DNA from: Deltaproteobacteria bacterium
GTDB taxonomy: Bacteria > Myxococcota_A > UBA9042 > PHBI01
DNA length: 42,190 nucleotides
Reading direction: 5' to 3'
Assembly (NCBI GenBank): GCA_011526585.1
Contig: WYBB01000237.1
Location: forward strand, 1-42,190
Shown here in pieces: positions 8,865 through 15,845 of the stretch. The position numbers and the translations under genes were made by a program. The notes below the pieces were generated by a model. The model made no database searches. It saw only the letters and a list, made by a program, of their open reading frames with translations, and had not been told where the DNA came from. Position 1 is the stretch's first letter. Each line of letters begins with the position of its first letter.

Positions 8865-8917
8865 CTAGCGCTTCGCCGCCGCCGTTTCGGATCGAAACAT
8901 CGGCGGCGAAGCACTAG
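8865..8917. terminator. Nested long hairpin between convergent genes
   Basis: Arms 8865-8881 and 8901-8917 pair over 17 bp with one mismatch (CTAGCGCTTCGCCGCCG against the complement of CGGCGGCGAAGCACTAG); inside them 8884-8889 and 8893-8898 pair again (GTTTCG / CGAAAC). It lies in the gap between the ThrE gene (+) and the oxidoreductase gene (-) and overlaps the latter's stop codon. No T-tract follows on either strand, so intrinsic termination is plausible but unproven; a mobile palindromic repeat is the alternative. Confidence 0.5.
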
Positions 8918-9828
8918 CGCAACATCACGACGACGTTGCCCCGCTTGTGCCCGGCCTCGACGTAGCGGTGAGCTTCCACGATTGCATCGAGCGGGTAGCG
9001 GCGATCGATCACGCTCCTGAGCGCGCCGGCTTCGGCCAGCGCGCGGATCGTCTCGAGGTCGTCCGGCAGGATCTTCGCCGTGCCTCGCACCGAGACGAAG
9101 CGGCCGCCCCGGGCGAGCGCCGACCGGCGTTGCGCCTTCGTGGTCTTGCCCACCGCGTCGAACACGACATCGAACGTACCGGCGGTCTCGGCGAAGTCCT
9201 CCTTCGTGTAGTCGATGACGCGCGCCGCGCCGAGCGACGCCACGAGCTCGACGTTGGCGCCGCTGCACACGCCGACCACCTCGGCGCCAAGGTGCCGCCC
9301 GAGCTGCACCGCGGCGGTGCCGACGCTCCCCGAGGCGCCATGCACGAGCAGCCGCTGCCCTTCGCGCAGTCCGGCCTGGCGGAGGAAGGCCTGGGCGGTG
9401 AGCGCTCCGCAGGGCAGGCCAGCCGCCTCCTCGTAGCTCAGGTTCGGCGGCTTGTGGGCGACGAGCCCGTCGCGCGACGGCTTGCCGCCGCTCTCGCGCA
9501 GGGCGCGGTACTCGGCGTGCGCGCCGAAGCCGAAGCCCGTGAAGGCGAACACGGCGTCACCGACCTGGAAGCGGGTCACCTGCTTGCCGACGGCCTCGAC
9601 GTCGCCGGCGAGCTCGAAGCCGAGCACGTTGACCTTCTTGGGGCGCAACAGGCCGTTGAACAGCCGCGCGAGGAACGGATCGGCCTTGCGGACACGCCAG
9701 TCCGCGGCGGCGACGGACGCGGCGCGGATGCGCACCAGCACCTCGTCGTCCGCGGGCGTGGGTTTGGCGACTTCCTGGATACGAAGGACCTCGGGAGGTC
9801 CGTAGGCGGTGTAGTAGGCGGCTCGCAT
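8914..9828 (-). CDS. NAD(P)-dependent quinone oxidoreductase-like alcohol dehydrogenase
   Basis: 304 aa medium-chain dehydrogenase/reductase of the zinc-free quinone oxidoreductase (zeta-crystallin-like) group. N-terminal GroES-like domain: MRAAYYTAYGPPEVLRIQEV, then ADDEVLVRIRAASVAAADWRVRKAD, GFELAGDVEAVGKQV. Rossmann domain: GQRLLVHGASGSVGTAAVQLGRHLGAEVVGV (AxxGxxG cofactor loop) and AARVIDYTKEDF. It lacks the Cys/His cluster of structural zinc, as expected for quinone oxidoreductases. Substrate unknown. Start ATG 9828 has AGGAG eight bases upstream. It lies 42 bp downstream of the MFS gene on the same strand, so the two are probably one unit controlled by the divergent LysR gene. Confidence 0.93.
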   Translation of the reverse strand: MRAAYYTAYGPPEVLRIQEVAKPTPADDEVLVRIRAASVAAADWRVRKADPFLARLFNGLLRPKKVNVLGFELAGDVEAVGKQVTRFQVGDAVFAFTGFGFGAHAEYRALRESGGKPSRDGLVAHKPPNLSYEEAAGLPCGALTAQAFLRQAGLREGQRLLVHGASGSVGTAAVQLGRHLGAEVVGVCSGANVELVASLGAARVIDYTKEDFAETAGTFDVVFDAVGKTTKAQRRSALARGGRFVSVRGTAKILPDDLETIRALAEAGALRSVIDRRYPLDAIVEAHRYVEAGHKRGNVVVMLR

Positions 9829-9870
9829 GGCACAGGCTCCTGGTCTGGGTGGTCGGGAACGGAAAAACGA

Positions 9871-11109
9871 TCAGAGCTGATCGCGGGTGTTCAGGGAGAC
9901 TCTCCAAGGCTCGCAGCCGCGGGAGCCCGCCCGATGGTGGCGGAGTACCAGGTGCGCGGTCGCGATGGCGACGAGCACGGCGCCCAACGCGAACGTGGTG
10001 CGCATGCCGGCGCTCGCGAAGACGGCGCCCATGACGGAGGTGCCGCCGATGAGGCCGAGGTTGCGCGACAGGGTGAGCGCGCCCGAGACGAGGCCGCGTC
10101 GCTCGGGTCCGACCTCGCCGAGGGCGGCGGTGCTGTTGGCGGCCTGGAAGAGCGCGTAGCTCGAGGTGATGCCGACGATCGGCAGCACGTAGCCCGGCAC
10201 CCCGAGCGCGTCGGGGACGAGGGCGAGCAGCGTCGAGCCACCCGCGACGCCGGCGAGGCCGATGAGGGTCGAGCGCCGCGCGCCAAGGCGGTCGACGAGG
10301 CGGCCAGCGGGCACGCCGAGGAGAGCCGCCGCGATCGGCCCGATCGACATCACGCCTCCGATGGCCGCGGCGTCGAGCGCAAAGGCCTGCGAGAGATGGA
10401 AGGGGCCGACGACCAGCGTCGCCATCAGCACCGCGGAGACGACGAGGTTCGCGATGAGGCTCACGCGCAGGCGTCGCTCGCGGAGTGGTCCGAGCAGGAC
10501 GCGGAGGTGCTCGCGCACGGTGCGCTCGATGCGTGGGCGCGGAGGCACTCTGCGCAGATGACGACGCGCGACCGCGACGGCGAGCACGCCGAGCGGCACG
10601 TTGGCGACGAAGATGCTGCGCCACCCGAAGGCCTCGATGAGCGCGCCTCCGAGCGACGGCCCCAGCGCCGTCCCGAGCGCCGACATCGACCCGATGAGAC
10701 CCATCGCGCGGCCGGTGCTCCGTCCGGGCACGACGTCGCCGACGAACGCGATCGCGGTCACGATCATGATCGCCGCCCCGAGGCCCTGTGCCGCGCGGAT
10801 GGCGATGACGAGCCAGAGCGTTGGGGCGACGCCACCGAAGGCCGAGGCCGTCGTGAACACGACGAGACCGACGACGAGCAGCCGGCGGCGGTCGATGCGA
10901 TCGGCGAGGTGCCCCGCGAACAAGAGCACCAGCGTCATGGTGCCGAGGTAGGCGAGCACGACCCACTGGACCACGTCGAAGGTCGTGGCGAAGCTCGCCG
11001 CCAGCGTCGGCAGCGCGACGTTGGCGATGCTCGACCCGAGCGAGGGCAGCAGCGTGACGAGCGCGAGACCCGCCAGCGCCCAGCGGGTCGAGGAGTTCGG
11101 AGGGACCAT
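9871..11109 (-). CDS. MFS transporter, drug:H+ antiporter type
   Basis: 412 aa with about 12 hydrophobic segments. MFS motif A is present between segments 2 and 3 (LAGHLADRIDRRRLLVVG) and the antiporter motif C in segment 5 (LGTALGPSLGGALIE), which point to a proton-coupled exporter; a second motif-A-like loop (PAGRLVDRLGARRSTLIG) lies at the start of the C-terminal half. Substrate cannot be read from sequence. Start ATG 11109 has AAGGAG six bases upstream; the frame stays open further but the extra residues (to 11217) overlap the regulatory region. Next to the oxidoreductase, and divergent from a LysR regulator that likely controls it. Confidence 0.92.
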   Translation of the reverse strand: MVPPNSSTRWALAGLALVTLLPSLGSSIANVALPTLAASFATTFDVVQWVVLAYLGTMTLVLLFAGHLADRIDRRRLLVVGLVVFTTASAFGGVAPTLWLVIAIRAAQGLGAAIMIVTAIAFVGDVVPGRSTGRAMGLIGSMSALGTALGPSLGGALIEAFGWRSIFVANVPLGVLAVAVARRHLRRVPPRPRIERTVREHLRVLLGPLRERRLRVSLIANLVVSAVLMATLVVGPFHLSQAFALDAAAIGGVMSIGPIAAALLGVPAGRLVDRLGARRSTLIGLAGVAGGSTLLALVPDALGVPGYVLPIVGITSSYALFQAANSTAALGEVGPERRGLVSGALTLSRNLGLIGGTSVMGAVFASAGMRTTFALGAVLVAIATAHLVLRHHRAGSRGCEPWRVSLNTRDQL

Positions 11110-11248
11110 GAGTGCTCCTTCTTGGGGGCCTGCCGTCAGGCCCGAGAGGAGCATGGCGATCGCCGAGACATGGCGGAAGACGCACGGTATGCAATGAATG
11201 AGTGCGTTTGACGCCATGTCACGGACGGCCTATCGTCCGCGCGTGTCG
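11110..11248. promoter_or_regulatory. Divergent control region between MFS and LysR genes
   Basis: 139 bp holding inverted and direct motifs. CATGGCG occurs at 11152-11158 and 11169-11175, and its inverse CGCCATG at 11212-11218. A further inverted pair ACGCAC (11180-11185) / GTGCGT (11202-11207) is separated by 16 bases. LysR regulators usually bind such dyads in the gap with the genes they control. No clear -35/-10 pair was seen. Confidence 0.4.
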
Positions 11249-12175
11249 ATGCCGGACTTGAACCTGCTGATCGCGCTGGACGTGCTGCTCGAGGAGGTGA
11301 GCGTCGCGCGCGCGGCGCGGCGTCTGCGCTTGAGCGCGTCGGCGATGAGCAGGACCCTGGCGCGGCTGCGCGACACCACCGGCGACCCGCTGCTCGTGCG
11401 CGCCGGAAGACGGCTCGTGCCGACCCCACGGGCGATCGCGCTGCGCGATCGGGTGGGGGCGCTGGTGCGAGATGCCGAGGCGGTACTGCGCCCCACCCGG
11501 GGGATCGATCCGGGCGCGCTCGAGCGCACCTTCACGCTCAGGTCGAGCGAGGGCTTCGTCGAGACCTTCGGCCCCGAGCTCATCGCGCGCGTCGCCGCGC
11601 AGGCTCCGCGCGTGCGCTTGCGCTTCCTCCAGAAGCCGGACAAGGACAGCGCGTCGCTGCGCGAGGGGGCGGTGGACCTCGAGACCGGCGTCGTCGATCG
11701 CACGACCGGACCCGAGGTGATGACCCAGGCGCTGTTCCGCGATCGCCTCATCGGCGTCGTGCGCGCGGACCACCCGCTGAGCCGCGGGCGCGTCACGCTC
11801 GCCCGCTATCTCGCCGGCCAGCACGTCGACGCGCGGCGCGGCCTCGAGCCGGGGCTCGTCGACGAGGCCTTGAAGGCGCTCGGACGCGAGCGCGAGGTCA
11901 TGACGACCGTCGCCGGCTTCGCGACGGCGATCGCCCTCTGCCGCGCGACCGATCTCATCGCGAGCGTACCGGAGAAGCACACCGCGGCGCTGTGCGTCGG
12001 CATGCACCGCTTCGCGCTGCCGTTGCCCACGCAGCCCTTCACCGTGTCGTTGCTCTGGCATCCCCGGCTCGATGCCGATCCGGCCCACCAGTGGCTGCGC
12101 GGCTGCGTGCGTGAGGCCTGCGCGGCCGCGCCCATCCCGCTCGGCGACGGCGGGGCCGCCCGACGCCGTGCGTGA
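11249..12175 (+). CDS. LysR-family transcriptional regulator
   Basis: 308 aa, normal LysR length. Winged helix-turn-helix at residues 1-65: MPDLNLLIALDVLLEEVSVARAARRLRLSASAMSRTLARLRDTTGDPLLVR, then the effector-binding domain (ERTFTLRSSEGFVETFGPELIARVAAQAPRVRLRF...). It should bind DNA and respond to a small ligand, most likely controlling the divergent MFS-oxidoreductase pair. ATG 11249 is chosen because its MPDLNLL start fits the family; in-frame ATG 11198 and 11216 and GTG 11243 are alternatives, and none has a clear ribosome site, so a leaderless transcript is possible. Confidence 0.9.
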   Translation: MPDLNLLIALDVLLEEVSVARAARRLRLSASAMSRTLARLRDTTGDPLLVRAGRRLVPTPRAIALRDRVGALVRDAEAVLRPTRGIDPGALERTFTLRSSEGFVETFGPELIARVAAQAPRVRLRFLQKPDKDSASLREGAVDLETGVVDRTTGPEVMTQALFRDRLIGVVRADHPLSRGRVTLARYLAGQHVDARRGLEPGLVDEALKALGREREVMTTVAGFATAIALCRATDLIASVPEKHTAALCVGMHRFALPLPTQPFTVSLLWHPRLDADPAHQWLRGCVREACAAAPIPLGDGGAARRRA

Positions 12176-12260
12176 CGGATCGTGCTCGCCGAGCCCGGAT
12201 GACCTCCCAGGCAAGCGGGGCACGTCGAATTCCTCCCACCGCGGAGCGTTCTCGCGGTTC

Positions 12261-12581
12261 ATGTTGAACACGCGCACACTGCTCATCGCTTGCGGCTGCG
12301 GCGCGCTCGCCTGGAGCGCGAGCGTGGCCCATGGCAAGGGTAACATCGAGGCCGAGACGCTGGCCACGGCCCGACAGGTCGACGGCGTGTCATTGCCGGC
12401 GGGAGCCGCGATCACGGCTGCGGCGCAGCGCTCGCGAGCTCGAGGCGGCGTCCGCCGGGTCCCGCGGACTGGCGACGTGCGATCGGTCCGGTCTCTTTCG
12501 ACCTCCACCGATGGAGTCGTCATGCCGAGCTCGAGCCGCACCATCCTGGTGATCGGGTGCACGCTCACGGTCGCTTCGTGA
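12261..12581 (+). CDS. Doubtful small ORF with signal-peptide-like start
   Basis: 106 codons from ATG 12261. The first 24 residues resemble a signal peptide (MLNTRTLLIACGCGALAWSA, followed by SVAHG), but the rest is Arg/Ser-rich with no recognisable fold and looks like frame-shifted non-coding sequence. There is no Shine-Dalgarno. The segment just after the signal (KGNIEAETLA) is repeated as KGTIEAETLA after the lipoprotein gene at 14309. Probably the 5' end of a broken gene for an exported protein. Confidence 0.25.
   Translation: MLNTRTLLIACGCGALAWSASVAHGKGNIEAETLATARQVDGVSLPAGAAITAAAQRSRARGGVRRVPRTGDVRSVRSLSTSTDGVVMPSSSRTILVIGCTLTVAS
12336..12364 (+). repeat. 29-bp direct repeat, copy 1
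   Basis: Matches 14309-14337 at 28 of 29 positions (GGTAACATC here against GGTACCATC), and both read KG(N/T)IEAETLA in the plus frame. Flanking bases differ completely on both sides. Confidence 0.85.
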
Positions 12582-12638
12582 GGCTGGCCATCGCATCCGA
12601 AGCCGCACCAGCGCTCGCACCCGAACCGTCCCTGCTCC

Positions 12639-12697
12639 CTGGCGATGGCGATCTCGGCGGGGCTGGTGGCGCAGGCGACCGGGCGCGGCATGCGCAC
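12639..12697 (+). pseudogene. Remnant copy of the 3' end of a ThrE exporter gene
   Basis: Reads LAMAISAGLVAQATGRGMRTH, aligned with the C-terminus of the exporter gene at 7601-8839 (LIAMAISAGLLMAQAIGRSKRTL, stop), with one codon lost and the stop codon gone. The DNA similarity is clear over about 50 bases (GCGATGGCGATCTCGGCG is identical). No other part of the exporter gene is present nearby. Confidence 0.65.
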
Positions 12698-12765
12698 TCA
12701 CCCTGAGCGACGGCGGGGAAGGACGAGCGCGACGCCACGCGCCGCGCCATCATCCACTCCGGCCG

Positions 12766-12825
12766 TCAGCGCCGATCCCACGCAATGTAGTGGGGGCCGG
12801 CCTTGACATTGGACTTGACCTTCAT
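12766..12825 (-). CDS. 19-residue peptide ORF, MKVKSNVKAGPHYIAWDRR
   Basis: A 20-codon reading frame, ATG to TGA, on the minus strand. AGGAGG sits five bases before the ATG, the strongest ribosome site in the window. The peptide is basic, with the pattern K-V-K-S-N-V-K-A-G. From memory, short myxobacterial and cyanobacterial peptides that begin with similar KVK-x-x-VKAG motifs exist, often of unknown function; this was not checked. It lies alone in the decayed segment, so it could also be the surviving 5' end of a longer gene. Confidence 0.5.
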   Translation of the reverse strand: MKVKSNVKAGPHYIAWDRR

Positions 12826-12966
12826 CTCTTCCTCCTGGGTTGCCTGCGGGCGAATCCCCGCTGCGCGGAATGCGCATCTCACAGGGGATGTGCGCAAAGG
12901 GCAGGAGCGGTTCACCGAATAGGGACCGAGAGCGACGAGATGGCGGCGAACGGCCTGTTTTTTCTC

Positions 12967-13117
12967 GGCAAATTCGTCGCGTCGCGAACGTGGCGATCAT
13001 GAAGTCGACGAAGGCCCGGACGCGCGGGGACGGCTGACGGCTCGCCGGCCACACGAACGAGAGCGTCGGCGCGGGGGGAGGGAGCTCGGGGAGCACACGC
13101 TCGAGCGGCGCCGGCAT
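12967..13117 (-). pseudogene. Remnant of a LysR-family C-terminus
   Basis: The minus-strand frame from 13117 reads MPAPLERVLPELPPPAPTLS, then FVWPASRQPSPRVRAFVDF and MIATF. This matches the usual end of LysR effector domains (LVPVL...LP..AVYPSRRHLSPKVRAFVDFL). No helix-turn-helix or main effector domain is present, and the frame runs on without a fitting stop. A possible upstream trace (GKGIVYI at about 13200-13224) is in another frame and doubtful. It is not a copy of the end of the intact LysR gene at 11249, whose end reads differently. Confidence 0.55.
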
Positions 13118-13256
13118 GACCGTTGCGGCGCGCGGCGTGGTCGAGGCCTCGGCCGACGGTCTGGCGTGCTGGGTCGTCGCCTGAGCGCCCGAATTCGCGC
13201 GGTGATGTAGACGATGCCCTTGCCGGCCGACGCTGCTGGTGGCAGAAGTCTGCTCC

Positions 13257-14306
13257 ATGAAACGAGTTTCGCGCCGCCTCCTCGCCCTTGCATGCATCAC
13301 CGCCCTGCTCTCGTTCGGAGCCTGCGGCAAGAAGCCCGAGGCGAACGCACCCGCGGCGGCGTCGCCGGCCGCACCCCAGGTCGCGCCGACCGAGCCGCCG
13401 GCCCCGGGGGCCGTCGAGGCGGCCTGCGTCGCCGTCGAGGAGCGCGCCGCGAAGGTGCGCGAGGCGTTCGCCAAGCGCGTCGCCGAGGTCCCGTCGGAGG
13501 CCATGGGGCCGGTCGGGCTCGATGTGCGTGAGCTCAACGCTTACGGTGCGTGTGTCAAGGAGGGCTCGCTCGAGAAGGGGACCTGGGCCATCGAGCTCGT
13601 GGACGCGACGATCGACCCTGACAGCGTCAAGGAAGACGCCGAGGATGGGGCCGCGGCCAGCGTCGAGGTCCGGCTCGTGTGGATCGCTCCGGACGGCGCC
13701 ACCCGCTCGACCACGACGAGTATGTCGTTCGGCTTCTCCAGCTCCAGCATGCACGTCCATGGCGTGCACGACTTCGACCGCGACGGCCGCCCCGAGCTCG
13801 TCATCGCCGTGACCGCGGGCTCGCCCGACCACCGCGGGATCCACCTCCAGTTCTTCCGCGCCGGCGACACGAGTGTCGAACGCTTCTGGAAGGACGTCGA
13901 GCCGGCCGTGACGGACCTCGAGGACATCGACGGGGACGGCGTGCTCGACCTCCTGCACGGGGATGAGTTCCTCGCCGAGCAGGGCATGAACAAGCTGTCC
14001 GGATTCCCGGGCGTGACCCGTGTCGCGAGCCTCGAGAAGCTCGAGCGCGCCGATGAGGCCGTCAAGGGCTACTACCTGAAGAGGTGCCCGAACCCCGTCA
14101 AGGCGGACGAGGTCGCCGGATTCGATAGCGAGGAGATCGAGACGCTGATCGCGATGGCGACCTGCGCCTGGCTCTGGGGCGAGACCAACGGCGCGATCGA
14201 GGCGGCGGTGAGCAAGGCCGTCCAGCAGCCCCAGCTCGGCGACGGCATGGCCGTCAAGGGGCCGTGGTCCAAGGCCGACGCGAAGCCTGCCGTCAGCTTG
14301 CGCTGA
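13257..14306 (+). CDS. Lipoprotein with FG-GAP-like Asp-Gly-Asp calcium loops
   Basis: 349 aa. Lipoprotein signal MKRVSRRLLALACITALLSF followed by GACGKK (Cys22 or Cys23 anchored), then an Ala/Pro-rich linker to about residue 60. Two DxDxDGxxD loops, DFDRDGRPELVIAV and DIDGDGVLDLLHGD, are typical of FG-GAP/VCBS-like calcium-binding repeats; the remainder is without recognised family. Function unknown; an outer-membrane-anchored periplasmic or surface protein is inferred. ATG 13257 gives the full signal; GTG 13239 would place six extra residues before it. It is flanked by a 29-bp direct repeat (12336 and 14309) and follows the decayed segment, so it may have arrived with it. Confidence 0.8.
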   Translation: MKRVSRRLLALACITALLSFGACGKKPEANAPAAASPAAPQVAPTEPPAPGAVEAACVAVEERAAKVREAFAKRVAEVPSEAMGPVGLDVRELNAYGACVKEGSLEKGTWAIELVDATIDPDSVKEDAEDGAAASVEVRLVWIAPDGATRSTTTSMSFGFSSSSMHVHGVHDFDRDGRPELVIAVTAGSPDHRGIHLQFFRAGDTSVERFWKDVEPAVTDLEDIDGDGVLDLLHGDEFLAEQGMNKLSGFPGVTRVASLEKLERADEAVKGYYLKRCPNPVKADEVAGFDSEEIETLIAMATCAWLWGETNGAIEAAVSKAVQQPQLGDGMAVKGPWSKADAKPAVSLR

Positions 14307-14308
14307 CG

Positions 14309-14337
14309 AAGGGTACCATCGAGGCCGAGACGCTGGC
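14309..14337 (+). repeat. 29-bp direct repeat, copy 2
   Basis: Second copy of the motif at 12336-12364, starting 3 bp after the stop codon of the lipoprotein gene. The two copies start 1,973 bp apart. Confidence 0.85.
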
Positions 14338-14387
14338 ACTCGATGTCCACCGGGGGCTTCGTTCATCTCGGCGACTGCGAGGACAGC

Positions 14388-15845
14388 TCATGGCTCGAGC
14401 AGCGGGGAGAGCAGCTCGAGGCGACGGGTGTCGAGCGTGGTCCAGTCGTCGAGGTAGAGGCCGCCGGTGTCGCCCGAGTTGGGGTTGAGGGACCAGTAGT
14501 AGAACGAGGCGGGGTTGCCGCGGTCCAAGGTGGCGAGCCAGGCGACGAGGGCGTCGTTCCAGGCGACCTCGCCGGCAGCGCGGGCGTCGTCGTAGTGGCC
14601 GCCGAGCTCGCCGACGGCGAGCGCGTGGCGCGGCACGAGGTAGCCGAAGTGCGCGCGCCAGATCGGGGGCAGGTTGTCGGGGAAATCCTCGGCGTCGAAG
14701 TAGGGCATGTGCGCGACGCCGGGGCCGTAGACGTGCGGCGAGAAGACCAGGCGCGAGGGCGGGATGGCGGGCGGCGCCAGGCCGGCCTCGGAGAGGTTCT
14801 CGCCCCAGTAGGTGTAGTGGCCGGAGGTGGCCAGGCCGGAGACGCCCTCGACGAAGACCAGCAGGCGCGGGTTCGTGCGCAGGACGGCCTCGGCGCCGCG
14901 CTCGGCGAGCGTCTTCCATTCGGACCAGGTAAGCGCGTGCGGCTCGTTGGCGAGATCGACGCCGAGCACGTGCGGGTGGCCGTCGGCGAGCGCGGCGAGG
15001 GCGGCGAGGTCGGCGAGCCAGTGATCGATCGTATAGCCGGGGCAGCCGTCGGGGCGGCCGGGCAGGGAGGTGCCGAGCTGCTGCGGGTTGCAGGTGTGGA
15101 AGTCGAGGAGCAGCGTGAGGTCGTGGGTGGCCGCGGCGGCGATGAGGCGCTCGAGGTGCTCGCGGCCGGTGCTCGCGGGGCCGGACTCGTAGGCGCCGGC
15201 GGCCCACCAGACCGAGGCGTGATCGGGCGCGATCGACTCGGGTGAGACCGGGATGCGCAGGGAGTCGAAGCCGAGCGCGCGCACCTCGGTGAGGAAGGAC
15301 TCGACGGTGCGGCCCGTCCAGGTGCCGTGCAGGGCGCGGTCGGGGGTCTCGAGGCCGAACCAGTTGAGGCCGCGCAGGCGCACGGCGCGCCGGTCGCGGT
15401 AGATGCGGCCGCTCTCGACGCGCCAGGTCGACGACCAGGGCACGACGTGATCGTAGATCTGATCGGCGGGCTCGGCGGTGGTGTCGGTGTCGGGGGTGGT
15501 GTCGGGCTCGGCGGTGTCGGTGGTGTCGGCGTCGGTGGTGTCGGTCGTGGTGTCGGGTTCGGTGGTGGTGTCCAGCTCGGTGGTGTCGGGCTCGGTGGCG
15601 TCGGGCTCGGTGGCGTCGGGCTCGGTGGCGTCGGGCTCGGTGGCGTCGGGCTCGGTGGCGTCGGGCTCGGTGGTGTCGGGCTCGGTGGTGTCGGGCGGTG
15701 GCAGCTCGGAGGCGGAGCTGTCCCGGGTCTCGGGGCGTGCGTCGAGGGTCTCGGAGAGCCCGGGCGGTGGGGCCTCGGCAGGGCAGGCCTGCGCGCCGAG
15801 GGCGCAGAGGGCCATGATCGCCAGGAGCGAGAGCGCGCGCGTCAT
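14388..15845 (-). CDS. GH5-family cellulase-like lipoprotein
   Basis: 485 aa. Lipoprotein signal (MTRALSLLAIMALCALGAQ, then ACPAE), a low-complexity Thr/Glu/Pro/Asp linker with repeated TEPDA (about residues 50-115), then a GH5 (beta/alpha) catalytic domain: VRLRGLNWFGLET, GFDSLRIPVS, LLLDFHTCNP, LGVDLANEPHALTW (acid/base Glu near 299), FSPHVYGPGV and ALAVGELGG (nucleophile Glu near 413), FYYWSLNPNSGDTGG. It should cut beta-1,4-glucan, probably cellulose, at the cell surface or in the periplasm. It has no carbohydrate-binding module of its own. Start ATG 15845 overlaps the stop of the upstream CBM2 protein gene (ATGA), so the two are coupled. Assignment to GH5 is by motif. Confidence 0.9.
   Translation of the reverse strand: MTRALSLLAIMALCALGAQACPAEAPPPGLSETLDARPETRDSSASELPPPDTTEPDTTEPDATEPDATEPDATEPDATEPDATEPDTTELDTTTEPDTTTDTTDADTTDTAEPDTTPDTDTTAEPADQIYDHVVPWSSTWRVESGRIYRDRRAVRLRGLNWFGLETPDRALHGTWTGRTVESFLTEVRALGFDSLRIPVSPESIAPDHASVWWAAGAYESGPASTGREHLERLIAAAATHDLTLLLDFHTCNPQQLGTSLPGRPDGCPGYTIDHWLADLAALAALADGHPHVLGVDLANEPHALTWSEWKTLAERGAEAVLRTNPRLLVFVEGVSGLATSGHYTYWGENLSEAGLAPPAIPPSRLVFSPHVYGPGVAHMPYFDAEDFPDNLPPIWRAHFGYLVPRHALAVGELGGHYDDARAAGEVAWNDALVAWLATLDRGNPASFYYWSLNPNSGDTGGLYLDDWTTLDTRRLELLSPLLEP
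15581..15703 (-). repeat. 15-bp tandem repeats coding TEPDA/TEPDT linker
   Basis: Repeats of a 15-base unit (plus strand GTGGCGTCGGGCTCG) that encode TEPDA or TEPDT inside the GH5 gene. No unique spacers, so not a CRISPR array. Confidence 0.9.

Larger units (their letters stand above)
12176..13256. other. Gene-poor decayed segment
   Basis: 1081 bp without a convincing full gene, between the LysR gene and a lipoprotein gene. It contains a doubtful 106-codon ORF with a signal-like start (12261-12581), one copy of a 29-bp direct repeat (12336-12364), a copy of the 3' end of the ThrE gene (12639-12697), a 19-codon ORF with a perfect ribosome site (12766-12825, minus strand) and a LysR C-terminal remnant (minus strand, 12967-13117). 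The mixture of partial copies suggests repeated rearrangement and decay. Confidence 0.6.

Noticed and set aside
11198..11248. N-terminal extension of the LysR gene from ATG 11198
   Set aside because: The extra 17 residues do not fit LysR families and would cover the putative operators; no ribosome site.
13195..13230. GKGIVYI as the upstream part of the LysR remnant
   Set aside because: Wrong frame and too far from the conserved C-terminal part to be claimed.
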